DNA of 64,000 nt from Kribbella sp. NBC_01245 (GTDB lineage Bacteria; Actinomycetota; Actinomycetes; Propionibacteriales; Kribbellaceae). Location of the stretch: assembly GCF_036226525.1 (NCBI RefSeq), contig NZ_CP108487.1, positions 3,844,001 to 3,908,000 on the forward strand, written 5' to 3'. Position numbers and translations under genes: made by a program. Of this stretch, positions 1 to 8,270 are shown piece by piece. The notes under the pieces are model-generated. The model was not told the DNA's origin, did not search any database, and was given only the letters and a program-made list of their open reading frames with translations. Positions within the stretch are counted from its first letter, which is position 1, and each line of letters begins with the position of its first letter.

Positions 1-431
1 AGACCTCAGCATCACCCCGATAGCTGCCGCCGTTAGGTTCGGGTCGGTGTGAGTTAAGGGGCGAGCTCGCTTGCGACGCCGTAGGCGCCCTTGACGCGTG
101 CCGGGCCGGACCGCCCTTCCCATGATTGCTGTCGGGGTGATGCGGAGCCCTAGCCCACCTGCACGGCCTGCCTCACGGCTTACGCCTGAAGGCATGGCCG
201 AGTTGCTCAGCCTCACAACTCCCCCGGTGCTGTTCGTTGACGAGAACGCCTGCGTCAGCGTGCGGCACCTTTGCCGTGTGCGCGCCATGCCAAGGGCCGC
301 CAGGGAGGAGCCCTTAGGCGACGAACCGCCAGCGGCCCGGCCTCCGGTGGCGGCGCGCACCCTGCGGCCCTGTGGACCGCCTTGAAGACGTAGAGAAAGT
401 TGTCAGGAGATCCGCTGGGTACAACGGTTTG
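1..431. other. gene-poor left edge with a spaced inverted repeat
   Basis: I see no convincing gene here. The open frame at 98-385 has no family resemblance and poor coding character. Two arms, CATCACCCCGATAGC at 10-24 and GCTGTCGGGGTGATG at 128-142, are inverted complements with one mismatch, about 100 bp apart. Their role is unknown. By the polarity of the tRNA fragment next door, this side should be the chromosomal flank of the putative integrative element. Confidence 0.4.
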
Positions 432-476
432 TGCGCCGCCAGGGACTCGAACGCCAAAGCCGCTGATTAAGAGTCA
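432..476 (-). pseudogene. degenerate 3' half of tRNA-Lys(CTT), probable att site of an integrative element
   Basis: On the minus strand the block TGACTCTTAATCAGCGG (460-476) matches the anticodon arm of tRNA-Lys with anticodon CTT. It is followed by a T-loop (TTCGAGT) and an acceptor 3' strand GCGGCGC plus discriminator A. The D arm and the 5' acceptor strand are absent: upstream sequence stops matching at the anticodon stem and the 5' stem no longer pairs. The T stem has one mismatch, and no CCA is encoded. Homology that begins in the anticodon arm and runs to the tRNA 3' end is what tyrosine-recombinase integration leaves at the distal element end. The polarity puts the element at higher coordinates. 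No integrase is seen nearby. Confidence 0.7.
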
Positions 477-534
477 TTGGTCTGAGCGGCGACGGCCGCC
501 CCTCCGTTCTGATGGACGCGCGAGACGGCAGCGT

Positions 535-1413
535 CTATCGACTTCGAATGATTTTGTCCCTCAGTTTCTCGCTAAGCTGACCGAGCATCTCGGCTAGCTG
601 ACGTCCGGAGATGGCCGATGCCGTCAAGGCTTCGAACTGCTGGCGATAGAGAGCAACGTCGCGAGGTTCCGTGACGCTCACGTAGGCATGGATGGTCTCG
701 ACTTGAACGAATGGCTCGTCCTCGTCCAGATCCTCGTAAAGGCTGAATCCATGCCACGGGATCGCCGTGGTCGTACCGTCTAGCGGCACGACACTGACCG
801 AAACGTTGCTGAGGGTGGAGAGATTCAGGATCCGATCGATCTGCGCGAGCTGCACCTCGGGCGGGCCAGGTCGCCAGCGCAGTGCGGCCTCGGTGATCAC
901 GAACTCGAACCGATGCCCTTGCTCGTACAGGACTTGCTGTCGATCGACTCGTCGCTGGACGGCCGCCGCGTAGTCCTGTTGCCCGGTGAGATCTGATGCG
1001 ATGAAGACAAGGCGCGCGTACTCGGCCGTTTGCAGCAGGCCAGGCACCAAGGTCGGCTGGAACACACGAAGCGTTCTTGCCTTCGCTTCGCGGTCACGGA
1101 CCTGCTGCTGCATTGCGGCGAGCGTGTCGGCTGCCATGAATTCGCGCCAGCCGTCGGTCTGGTTGAGAGCGGCTTCGGTCGCCTCGATCATGGCCTGGAG
1201 ATGATCAGCGGCACCACAGACATCCATCCAGACGGTGAGCTCGGGAATGGACGCGAGCGCCTCACCCCGTTCAATCCGGCTAACCCTGGACTGACTGAGG
1301 CCGGTGCGGTGGGCGAGTTGCCGCCCACTCACACCGGCCAGCACCCGATAACGCCTCAGATCGGCTCCGAGTCGTTGGCGTGGCGTTCTTGGCGTCTTGA
1401 GCTGATCGTCCAC
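535..1413 (-). CDS. XRE-family regulator with DUF5753 (Scr1-type antitoxin-like)
   Basis: This 292-aa DNA-binding regulator has an N-terminal XRE helix-turn-helix (about residues 12-70, with GRQLAHRTGLSQSRVSRIERG). A DUF5753 ligand or partner domain follows (about 100-280, with VPGLLQTAEYAR near its start). In Streptomyces such proteins pair with DUF397 partners in Scr1/Scr2-like toxin-antitoxin-like couples. No DUF397 gene is visible here; the partner seems to be the upstream DUF6879 gene. The GTG start follows the DUF6879 stop by 13 bp, so it is the last gene of a three-gene operon. It may repress its own operon through the TGAGTCA copies at 2200-2349 (inference). Confidence 0.85.
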   Translation of the reverse strand: MDDQLKTPRTPRQRLGADLRRYRVLAGVSGRQLAHRTGLSQSRVSRIERGEALASIPELTVWMDVCGAADHLQAMIEATEAALNQTDGWREFMAADTLAAMQQQVRDREAKARTLRVFQPTLVPGLLQTAEYARLVFIASDLTGQQDYAAAVQRRVDRQQVLYEQGHRFEFVITEAALRWRPGPPEVQLAQIDRILNLSTLSNVSVSVVPLDGTTTAIPWHGFSLYEDLDEDEPFVQVETIHAYVSVTEPRDVALYRQQFEALTASAISGRQLAEMLGQLSEKLRDKIIRSR

Positions 1414-1426
1414 TTGCGCGGTACGG

Positions 1427-1960
1427 CTACCTTTCTATCGCCAGATAGGTGTTCAGGCCGACCGAATGCTTGAGAGCAAGGTCCCGCTCAGTGCGGCAGC
1501 GCTGCAAGATCGCCGGGTCCGTACTGTGCTCGAACCCGATGAACTGGCCATCACCGTCATAGTCCATGAGCACCACGTAAGCGTCAGTGGAGTCGGCGTC
1601 GAACAGCCAGAAGTCTTTGGAAAGTTCGGCGAGGGACGGATCTGCAGCACGCTCGGCGATGCTGATCTGCTCGCCCGCAGCCTGGCTCTCGACATAGCCG
1701 ACGAGCTCGTACCGCAGATACTCAGAGAGCGGATGATCGACGACATGGACTCGTTGCCAGGACTTACCAGCCACGGTCGTTACGGCGATCCGGGCAAGCC
1801 AGGGCGTATTGAGAACCGAGCGCACAGGACGAGGCGTTCCGTTCCTGAACGCATGGATGCGTGAGTCCTCTTCGGACACGGCGTAGGTCTGAAGTGTCTC
1901 CAAACGGAAGACGTCGGTCGCAAAGCGGTCGAAGTGCGAGTCAAACTCATCGAAGCTCAC
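1427..1960 (-). CDS. DUF6879 family protein
   Basis: The 177-aa product shows the DUF6879 pattern: an early aromatic FRLETLQTYAV segment, a central RVHVVDHPLSEYLRYEL segment, then DFWLFDADS and a closing G-x-x-x-G-x-E stretch. The molecular function is unknown. The family is restricted to actinobacteria and usually sits beside XRE-DUF5753 regulators, as here. The GTG start overlaps the stop of the upstream 73-aa gene by four bases (GTGA), which indicates translational coupling. It could be the effector half of a regulatory or toxin-antitoxin-like pair; that is inference from context only. Confidence 0.8.
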   Translation of the reverse strand: MSFDEFDSHFDRFATDVFRLETLQTYAVSEEDSRIHAFRNGTPRPVRSVLNTPWLARIAVTTVAGKSWQRVHVVDHPLSEYLRYELVGYVESQAAGEQISIAERAADPSLAELSKDFWLFDADSTDAYVVLMDYDGDGQFIGFEHSTDPAILQRCRTERDLALKHSVGLNTYLAIER

Positions 1961-2178
1961 TGTGTCGCCTCAGCCTCCATCTTCCGGATGTAATCCTCGA
2001 GGAGCTTACGGGGAACCAGCACGACAGTTTCGTCTTTTGGCATCAAGCTCAGCTGAGCAAGCGCCGCAGCATCGACCAGCTCAGTTCCCTGGATCGCCAC
2101 CAGGTCGCCCTCGTCGGTATCGAAGACGTTCGGGCAGGGCCCGTTTTCGCAGGGGCCGGCGCGGTGAATGAGTCGCAT
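1957..2178 (-). CDS. small 73-aa protein of the DUF6879/XRE module
   Basis: The protein begins with a Cys-rich CENGPCP segment, then a Gly/Asp turn, IQGTELVD, and an amphipathic C-terminus with VVLVPRKLLEDYIRKM. I recognise it as the short companion often found just ahead of DUF6879 genes, but no function is known to me. The ATG has a strong ribosome site (GGAGGGACA). It is the first gene of the operon, its stop overlaps the DUF6879 start, and it is divergent from the gene at 2387. The two cysteines could bind metal or form a disulfide, which is untested. Confidence 0.7.
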   Translation of the reverse strand: MRLIHRAGPCENGPCPNVFDTDEGDLVAIQGTELVDAAALAQLSLMPKDETVVLVPRKLLEDYIRKMEAEATQ

Positions 2179-2196
2179 TGTCCCTCCAATTACTCG

Positions 2197-2350
2197 AAAT
2201 GAGTCACTGCGCAGAGTCTGACAGCGGCCACGACGAGCGTCAAGGACCGTCCACAGTCAACGCATAAGTCGCGAGAAGCCATATGCCAAACGCCGCTTGA
2301 CACCTGAGGCCCGAACCGCCACCCTTGTTTTGTGAGTCAAAATGAGTCAC
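2197..2350. promoter_or_regulatory. TGAGTCA repeats in the divergent promoter region
   Basis: The 11-mer AAATGAGTCAC occurs at 2197-2207 and again at 2340-2350. A third TGAGTCA lies at 2333-2339, three bases before the last copy. The first copy also forms a short palindrome ACTC-GAAAT-GAGT. All lie between the divergent starts at 2178 and 2387, so they are good candidates for binding sites of the XRE regulator encoded at 535-1413 (inference). Confidence 0.5.
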
Positions 2351-2386
2351 ACGATCTGAAGATCGATTTCAGGGGGCGCTGAGGAA

Positions 2387-2710
2387 GTGACAACCGCCGC
2401 ACCGCTACTCCATTGCTATATCCGTGAGCACGTCTTCATGACACCCCGGGAGGCGGCCGACATCCGTACTCGTTTCGCAGTTTTCGCCGAACGCGAGGGT
2501 TTCCAACTCGGCAGGATCTATACCGAGAGGCCTGACACGGTCCCCGCAGCGTTCCGTGCGCTGGTGGTCGCGGCAGCGGAGCCCGGCATCACTGCTGTAG
2601 CCGTGCCCAGCCTGCGGCACCTCGCAGTTGTCGGCGAACCCAACGCGATCAAGGACCACCTAGAGCGAGTCACCGGCGTTCAAGTCCTCTTCGCTGGAAA
2701 CGCCCCATGA
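2387..2710 (+). CDS. small recombinase-like protein lacking the catalytic serine
   Basis: The 107-aa product resembles the N-terminal fold of serine recombinases in layout: an early beta strand LLHCYIREH, a helix with RFAVFAEREGF, the strand LGRIYTER, then FRALVVAAA and ITAVAVPSLRHLAVVG. It lacks the Y-x-R-x-S catalytic motif and any DNA-binding domain, so it is unlikely to be an active recombinase. The GTG start has AGGGGG and GAGGAA upstream. It is divergent from the 73-aa gene and shares its operator region. It may be a regulatory relic of the integrated element or an unrelated small fold. Confidence 0.55.
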   Translation: MTTAAPLLHCYIREHVFMTPREAADIRTRFAVFAEREGFQLGRIYTERPDTVPAAFRALVVAAAEPGITAVAVPSLRHLAVVGEPNAIKDHLERVTGVQVLFAGNAP

Positions 2711-2930
2711 ACCGGCGGTCGGGCGTACTGCCTCCTCGCTGCGCCCGTCCGCCGTTCCAAACGGATTCGGCAGGTCGGTTCTCCTCCGCCTGACCACGTT
2801 CCTTAGACGCCGGCCGCCATTCCGATTCCGGGAGCCTCCGGCCGCGGTCCTATTGCGGACACCTCACACCTTGGCGGCCGGAGACTCCCAAAGTTGTTCA
2901 CGACTATCTCTCGAACAGATAGGGAAAATC

Positions 2931-3437
2931 ATGCGTAGAGCACTTTTGGTGACGGTGGCCAGCGTGGCCCTCCTGATCACACCGGGCTTAGCGGTTGCGG
3001 GTGTACTCCCGGAGCCCAAGTGGCCAGCGGCTGACTGGTCGATGCAGCACGAAGCTGATAGGCGCTCACCGGGTCCAACAGATCTCCCGTGGGCTTGCCA
3101 CGGCCACACCGATCCCCCGAACAAGGTGCGGATGGTCGATGACTCCCCAGGGGTTGGCTTCGATGCCTACACCGACTGCGTCGGCGCATTCGGCGTACAG
3201 AAGACCTGCATCAAGTTGCAGGAGAAGGACTACTACGGGACTTTCTATGACCGGACCACGTACCGGTGCAGTGTCGAGACGGTTAAACCTCGGTCATACA
3301 GGTTCAGTGCGGAGTCCTGCCGAGGGGCCGGTTTCGGTACATTTCGAGTGTTCGCCCGTTCCACTGCCTACCCGAACCAGGTCGAAAAGCACTCCTACGG
3401 TGCATCAGACCCAGCCACTTTGTGTCAGGGCTTCTAG
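2931..3437 (+). CDS. small secreted protein, unknown function
   Basis: I placed the start at the ATG preceded by AGGGA, which gives 168 aa. It opens with an arginine-containing n-region, a hydrophobic stretch (LLVTVASVALLITPGLA) and a likely signal-peptidase site after GLAVAG. The mature part is rich in aromatics and has about six cysteines (WACHG, DCVG, KTCIK, RCSVE, SCRG, LCQG), suggesting disulfides. I do not recognise a family. An in-frame upstream start at 2853 would bury the signal peptide. It lies in the accessory island just before the immunity-type genes, so a role as a surface or secreted factor is possible. Confidence 0.6.
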   Translation: MRRALLVTVASVALLITPGLAVAGVLPEPKWPAADWSMQHEADRRSPGPTDLPWACHGHTDPPNKVRMVDDSPGVGFDAYTDCVGAFGVQKTCIKLQEKDYYGTFYDRTTYRCSVETVKPRSYRFSAESCRGAGFGTFRVFARSTAYPNQVEKHSYGASDPATLCQGF

Positions 3438-3451
3438 CGATTGGTGATTAC

Positions 3452-4033
3452 ATGACCTCTTCGGAATGGCGGATGGCATGGGATGACAACAGCGCCGCAC
3501 CTGAAGCCAGCAACGGGCAGATGTGGGTCGTCGAGGTGGAGACCAGCGGGGCTCTCGCCGCCGCGCCTCGTGTGCTTAGGTGTTGGTTCCACGGTGAGGA
3601 CTTGGCTGTACGGGACGATCAAGGTGTCCTTCTCTGGCTCAACGTCGGCCCGTACACCGCCTATCAAGATGGCGGACGAGGCCTTGCCGAAGCAAGGGAG
3701 GACGCGTTCGACGAGGTTATGTTCCGTCACCCCGTACCGGAGGCAGCGGCGCTGGCCAGTTTGCAGTCAGCGCTGGCGTGGCTCGGCACGAGAGAGCCCA
3801 ATTCACCTGCGGAAGAGCCGACGAAGTACTTGGGACTCTCAGCCCGCACCACCAGGCTCTCCAGCGAGCCGTTCGATGACATTCAGATCGTTACCGACGA
3901 GGCCACGGGCCGGGTTCTACAGATCATGGCTACTCACCACGTGCACGGTCAGTCGGGCGTCAGGGTCACCAACGCCGCACTTCACCCGGTAAGCGATGAG
4001 GCCTTCGAAGTATTGGAGTCCGATCGAACCTAG
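3452..4033 (+). CDS. unknown 193-aa soluble protein
   Basis: The ATG at 3452 was chosen over an in-frame GTG 30 bp upstream because the latter overlaps the previous gene. No signal peptide or membrane segment is seen. The acidic, Trp-containing sequence (SSEWRMAWDDN, QMWVVEVE, LRCWFHGEDLAV) resembles the small single-domain proteins of immunity arrays in composition only; I do not recognise the family. It is followed after 11 bp by the Imm1-like gene and is probably co-transcribed with it. Confidence 0.55.
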   Translation: MTSSEWRMAWDDNSAAPEASNGQMWVVEVETSGALAAAPRVLRCWFHGEDLAVRDDQGVLLWLNVGPYTAYQDGGRGLAEAREDAFDEVMFRHPVPEAAALASLQSALAWLGTREPNSPAEEPTKYLGLSARTTRLSSEPFDDIQIVTDEATGRVLQIMATHHVHGQSGVRVTNAALHPVSDEAFEVLESDRT

Positions 4034-4044
4034 GAGTTCAGAGG

Positions 4045-4453
4045 GTGAAGGGGAGCGAAGCTCACCTCAGCCATGAGGCCGATCAGCCGTGGACTCTCAA
4101 TGCTCCCGCCGATGTGGATCACCTAGTTGACGCCTTGATCGCTGAGTCGTTCGACAACTCGATCGCAGAAGTCACCATCCTCGAAAGGCCCCTGACGCCG
4201 GAAGGTTACCCGGATCACCAGCTTCGGATCGCAGTCAACGAATCTGGTACAGCGGGCGGACTCTGCCTGATTGTCGACGGCAAGATCTGGTTCAGTCTCG
4301 GCAAGACCAGTGACCGTGATCGGGTGTTCTATTGCTACCAGGGCAACGAACATCGACTTTCCCCGCGACTCCGAGATCTCGATCGACGATGTGCGCAGCA
4401 GCGTGAAAGCGATCCTGGCCAGCGGGGGACAACTACCCGACACCATCGCGTAG
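4045..4453 (+). pseudogene. Imm1-like immunity protein gene with a frameshift
   Basis: From the GTG at 4045 the first frame encodes an Imm1-like N-terminus (VDHLVDALIAESFDNSIAEV, then RIAVNES, LCLIVDGKIWFSLG, RVFYCYQGNE). After about position 4347 that frame becomes low-complexity Arg/Gln text. The expected Imm1 C-terminus is in another frame and ends at TAG 4453: DFPRDSEISIDDVRSSVKAI followed by LASGGQLPDTIA. One extra base, or two missing, near 4343-4352 explains this. Imm1 proteins neutralise deaminase and other toxins of polymorphic toxin systems. No toxin is visible nearby. A sequencing error is possible, but the next gene is also shifted. Confidence 0.75.
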
Positions 4454-4521
4454 GCCGAATCGCTGTCGGTACAGGAACCAGACAGCCGGCCACTCTGAGC
4501 TAAGCAACCGAAAGGAAGGCC

Positions 4522-4937
4522 ATGATCAGGCAGTCGCAGCAACTGCTGACCACTATTGGTCAGTCGATGGCCCGGTCAGCTCCCGCCGGCTGGGAGACCG
4601 TTGAGCTGCACGTCACTGCCGCCGGCGGTATGAGCCGCACCAACATCAGGGCGATTGAGGCGACGGCTCGGTGGACCGCAAGTTCGCTCTCGATGACGAG
4701 GGTCAAGATGCGGCCGCCGAGTTACGTTACGAGATGTGGCAAGCGGACAAGGGCACTTGGTACAACGCAGATTTCTCCCTGACGCGAAGCGGCGGCTTCC
4801 ACGCCGAGTTCGACTACGACAACCCGCCTTTTGGTGGCGATGTTGATGCCGATCTTCTCCTGGAGGATCAGCGACTTCTGCCGCGGACCGCCGACCAGTT
4901 GCCGGAGTGGCACCCTGCGGCTCGCCTCGATCGCTAG
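4522..4937 (+). pseudogene. YezG-like immunity protein gene with a frameshift
   Basis: The N-terminal part (IRQSQQLLTTIGQSMARSAP, GWETVELHVTAAGG) reads from the ATG at 4522 with an AAGGAAGG ribosome site. The C-terminal part reads in another frame from about 4670 to TAG 4937 and holds DRKFALDDEG, LRYEMW, GTWYNADFSL, FDYDNPPFGG and LPEWHP. Together they match the YezG/DUF600-type immunity layout, which ends in a Y-D-x-x-P-F motif and a W-H-P. The shift lies near 4655-4672. YezG-like proteins inhibit YeeF-type nuclease toxins, but no toxin gene is present. Two adjacent broken immunity genes suggest decay. Confidence 0.75.
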
Positions 4938-4955
4938 TAGGCCGAACGAGGCCGG

Positions 4956-4988
4956 CGGCGTCAGCTTCCGCCCCGGGAGCTGACGCCG
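4956..4988. terminator. strong bidirectional hairpin terminator
   Basis: Arms CGGCGTCAGCT (4956-4966) and AGCTGACGCCG (4978-4988) are perfectly complementary around an 11-base loop. T-rich sequence (GGTTGTATTT) follows on the plus strand. It separates the convergent genes ending at 4937 and 5004. Confidence 0.8.
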
Positions 4989-5003
4989 CTGGTTGTATTT
5001 GGG

Positions 5004-5423
5004 TTACTTCTTGACGGTGATCTTCACGGCGGACGAGGCGGCCTTGGCGGTGGCGACGCGGAAGTACTGGGCGCCGATGCGGCCGCTCTTCACGCGGACC
5101 GAGTAGGTGCCGGACTTGGTGGTGACGGTGGACGCCGGGAAGGTGACCCACTTGTTCGTCTCCCAGCGCTGCACGACGACCTTGGTGCCGGCCTTGGTCC
5201 CCGTGGCCTTGCCGCTCAGGACGAACTGCTGCCAGGCCTTCACGGTCGTCGGCTTGCCCGTAATGGTCAGCGTCGGCGCCGCGACGGACGACGCGACCGC
5301 GTCAGCACCGGAGGAGCCGGATGAGCTGGCGTTGGCCGGCAGAGCGGCGGCGGCACCGAGCGCCAGAGCGACACCGGCGAAGCCTGCCACGGAACGACGA
5401 ATGACTTGAGAACGAACGCGCAT
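5004..5423 (-). CDS. secreted Ig-like repeat protein
   Basis: The 139-aa product starts at the ATG preceded by GAGGGGAAAA. It has a Sec signal peptide (RRSVAGFAGVALALGAAAAL, cleavage near ANASS), a Ser/Ala-rich linker, and one beta-sandwich-like domain (about 55-139) with KPTTVKAWQQFVLSGKATG and the VVVQRWETNKWVTF strand. Such domains recur in actinobacterial secreted proteins and may bind the cell surface. There are no catalytic motifs. It is monocistronic, separated from the kinase gene by about 90 bp. Confidence 0.7.
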   Translation of the reverse strand: MRVRSQVIRRSVAGFAGVALALGAAAALPANASSSGSSGADAVASSVAAPTLTITGKPTTVKAWQQFVLSGKATGTKAGTKVVVQRWETNKWVTFPASTVTTKSGTYSVRVKSGRIGAQYFRVATAKAASSAVKITVKK

Positions 5424-5513
5424 TTCGATTTTCCCCTCGAGTATGAAACCGGGCCCCCTTGAGCCCACCGCCTCAATAGACGAAGCCTGCAAAGGAAAAG
5501 TTGAGCCCGAATA

Positions 5514-6758
5514 TCACGACTCGATGTCAGTCCGCTCCGGAAGTTCCAGCCGCGCGGACGCACCACCCGTGGTCGCCGTACCGAAAATGAGCCGCCCACC
5601 AAGCACTTTCGCATGCCCGGCCGCGATGGTCAGGCCAAGCCCATGACCGACACCCCGCTCGGCCATCCCGGACCGGAACCGGCGTGGACCTTCGAGCAGC
5701 AGCTCGGCGGGATAACCGTTGCCATGGTCAACGACTTCGATGGTCCGCCCGGTCACCGTCAGCTCGATCGGCGGCTCACCATGACGCAGACCGTTCACGA
5801 CCAGGTTCGCGAGGATCCGCTCGACCCGGCGTGGATCGGTGACGACGACCTCGTCCGGGCCGATCCGGTGCACCTTGACACTGCCCGGCGCCAGCGCGTG
5901 CTGCATGCACAGCCGTGCGACGGCGGAGTCGACGAAGGCGCCGAGTCCGACGTTCTCCAGATCGGCCTTCTCCATGCCCGAGTCGAACCGCGCGATCTCC
6001 AGCAGGTCCTCGACCAGACGGCGCAACACCTTCGCCCGGTCCCGGACCAACTCGCTCGGACGGCTCGGCGGCAACAGCTCGGCAGCGGTAAGCAGACCCG
6101 TCACGGGCGTCCGCAAGTCATGCGCAACGTCCGCGGTGAACCGCCGCTCCGCGTCCAGCTGCCCCCGGAGCGACGAGGCCATCGTGTCGAGGGCCGTCGC
6201 GAGGGACGCCACTTCATCTTTGCCCTGGCCAACCGCCGCCACGGCCGAGGCATCGAGATCCCCCGCGGCGATGCGGCGCGCCGTACCGGCGACCGCGACG
6301 ATGCGGCGCGACAGGCTGCCTGCGGCGACGACGCTGACCAGCGCGACCAGACCGACGGTGCCGATACCGCCGACCACCAGGGCCTGGCGCAACGCGTCCA
6401 TCGAGTCGTCGCTGGCCTCGTACGGCTCGACGATGGACAGGATCTGCCCATCGTCGACGCCCTGGGCCGCCCACAACTCGGACTGCGGGGAGTCCGTTTT
6501 GTAGGTGGCCCGCTTGCCGTCCTCGACGGCCTGGCGCAGTTCGCCCGGGACGTCCGGATCATCCAGCCGGGTGCCCAAGGTGGGCAGTCCGGTTTGGTTG
6601 AAGATCTCCGCGGCGTACTTGATCTTGTCGTCGGCGATCGACCGCGTCCGGTCCAGCCGGGCGGCCGAGGCGTGGTTGTAGACGGCGATACTGAGCACCA
6701 GGATCGCGAACGACGAGACCGCCAGGAAGATCAGGCCCAGCTTGCTGCGCAGGCCCAT
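5514..6758 (-). CDS. sensor histidine kinase, CseC-like
   Basis: The 414-aa membrane kinase starts with GLRSKLGL. It has a first transmembrane segment at about 8-28, a short extracytoplasmic domain, a second at about 126-148, a HAMP linker (about 150-203), and a HisKA box with phospho-acceptor H213 in VAHDLRTPVTG. A HATPase domain follows, with N-box NLVVNGLRHG, G1 VDHGNGYP and G2 GVGHGLGLTIA. It follows the regulator gene by one base. In Streptomyces CseC senses cell-wall stress and phosphorylates CseB. The upstream in-frame extension to 6866 lies inside the regulator gene and is not credible. Confidence 0.85.
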   Translation of the reverse strand: MGLRSKLGLIFLAVSSFAILVLSIAVYNHASAARLDRTRSIADDKIKYAAEIFNQTGLPTLGTRLDDPDVPGELRQAVEDGKRATYKTDSPQSELWAAQGVDDGQILSIVEPYEASDDSMDALRQALVVGGIGTVGLVALVSVVAAGSLSRRIVAVAGTARRIAAGDLDASAVAAVGQGKDEVASLATALDTMASSLRGQLDAERRFTADVAHDLRTPVTGLLTAAELLPPSRPSELVRDRAKVLRRLVEDLLEIARFDSGMEKADLENVGLGAFVDSAVARLCMQHALAPGSVKVHRIGPDEVVVTDPRRVERILANLVVNGLRHGEPPIELTVTGRTIEVVDHGNGYPAELLLEGPRRFRSGMAERGVGHGLGLTIAAGHAKVLGGRLIFGTATTGGASARLELPERTDIES

Positions 6759-6759
6759 C

Positions 6760-7458
<699 letters not shown>

Positions 7459-7482
7459 AGCGGTTGTGCTCCCTAACCGGAA

Positions 7483-8052
7483 CTATCGGCTCACTTTCAC
7501 CATCCGGCGCAACTCTTTGTTCCATCGGTAGACATCCACCTTGGAGCCGGATGGGCAGCAGGCCTTGGCGCTCTGCCCGAACACTGAGGATTCCACAACC
7601 AGGGTGGATCCCTTGCCCACCGACACGGTCAAACTGTCACCCTGTGTTTGCCAGACCACCTTCGGAGCAGTGGCGAGGTGGTCGATCAGCAGCACCACGA
7701 ACGCGCCACCGCTGACCGTACTGATGGTGACAGCCTGCTTCGGGGAGGTGCCGGCCGGGGTTAGCACGACGCCGGTTTGCACACATCCGAACTTGCAGAT
7801 CTTGACCAGGTTCTTCATATCGACCCGCACGGCCGGGTCCCGCAGCAACACCTGCCGCAAGGCCGGCACCGACAACGCCTGCGGTGTGTTCGCAGGGCCG
7901 ATCGAGCGGTCCGGCTTGGGCGACGTGGCTGCCGAGGAGACCGGGCCACCGGGACCCTCGACGCGCAGACCCTCACCGGATCCACAGGAGCCGAGAAAGC
8001 CCATCAGCAAGGGAAGGACGGCCAGCAACGGCAGCGTCGAGCGCAGTTTCAC
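7483..8052 (-). CDS. lipoprotein ahead of the CseBC-like pair, CseA-like
   Basis: I chose the GTG with an ideal AGGAGG site, six bases upstream. The 189-aa product has a lipoprotein signal with lipobox FLGSC (Cys 23), then a Pro/Ser linker. The mature domain has two cysteine pairs (ICKFGCVQTG and KACCPSG) and hydrophobic strands VTISTVSGGAFVVLLIDH. By position and type it matches CseA, a lipoprotein that tunes CseBC signalling in Streptomyces; the assignment rests mostly on synteny. It is the first gene of the lipoprotein-regulator-kinase operon. Confidence 0.65.
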   Translation of the reverse strand: MKLRSTLPLLAVLPLLMGFLGSCGSGEGLRVEGPGGPVSSAATSPKPDRSIGPANTPQALSVPALRQVLLRDPAVRVDMKNLVKICKFGCVQTGVVLTPAGTSPKQAVTISTVSGGAFVVLLIDHLATAPKVVWQTQGDSLTVSVGKGSTLVVESSVFGQSAKACCPSGSKVDVYRWNKELRRMVKVSR

Positions 8053-8163
8053 GTTGGCCTCCTCACCTGTCCTCGTCCGTCGGAACCGCGGTCCCCAGGG
8101 CGGAGGACGGCGTTGGTGAGGCCAGCCAATCACAGACCAGGGGCCGCACCGGCGACGCGCTGT

Positions 8164-8188
8164 GACGGTGTTTCGCAGCGGTCGTTCG
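8164..8188 (-). promoter_or_regulatory. possible ECF sigma-E-type promoter for the Cse-like operon
   Basis: On the minus strand, CGAAC (8184-8188) is followed after 16 bases by CGTC (8164-8167). This resembles the GGAAC-N16/17-CGTC promoter of sigma-E-type ECF factors with one mismatch. It lies about 110 bp upstream of the lipoprotein start. It is a weak match, supported mainly by the type of operon. Confidence 0.3.
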
Positions 8189-8270
8189 ATACCCCCAATG
8201 GTGCTCGCAGGAGGTCACGGTGCACAGCCGCGACAGGTGTTCTCTGCCCTGCAGTTGTGTTGCGGCACCG

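Noticed and set aside
400-597. Open frame translating as a small protein across the tRNA-Lys fragment
   Set aside because: It is a translation of tRNA-derived sequence, a well-known false gene.
2387-2710. Integrase or resolvase for the left-end island
   Set aside because: It lacks the catalytic serine motif and a DNA-binding domain.
4343-4352. Programmed frameshift in the Imm1-like gene
   Set aside because: No slippery heptamer or downstream pseudoknot is apparent, and the neighbouring immunity gene is shifted too, so decay or error is simpler.
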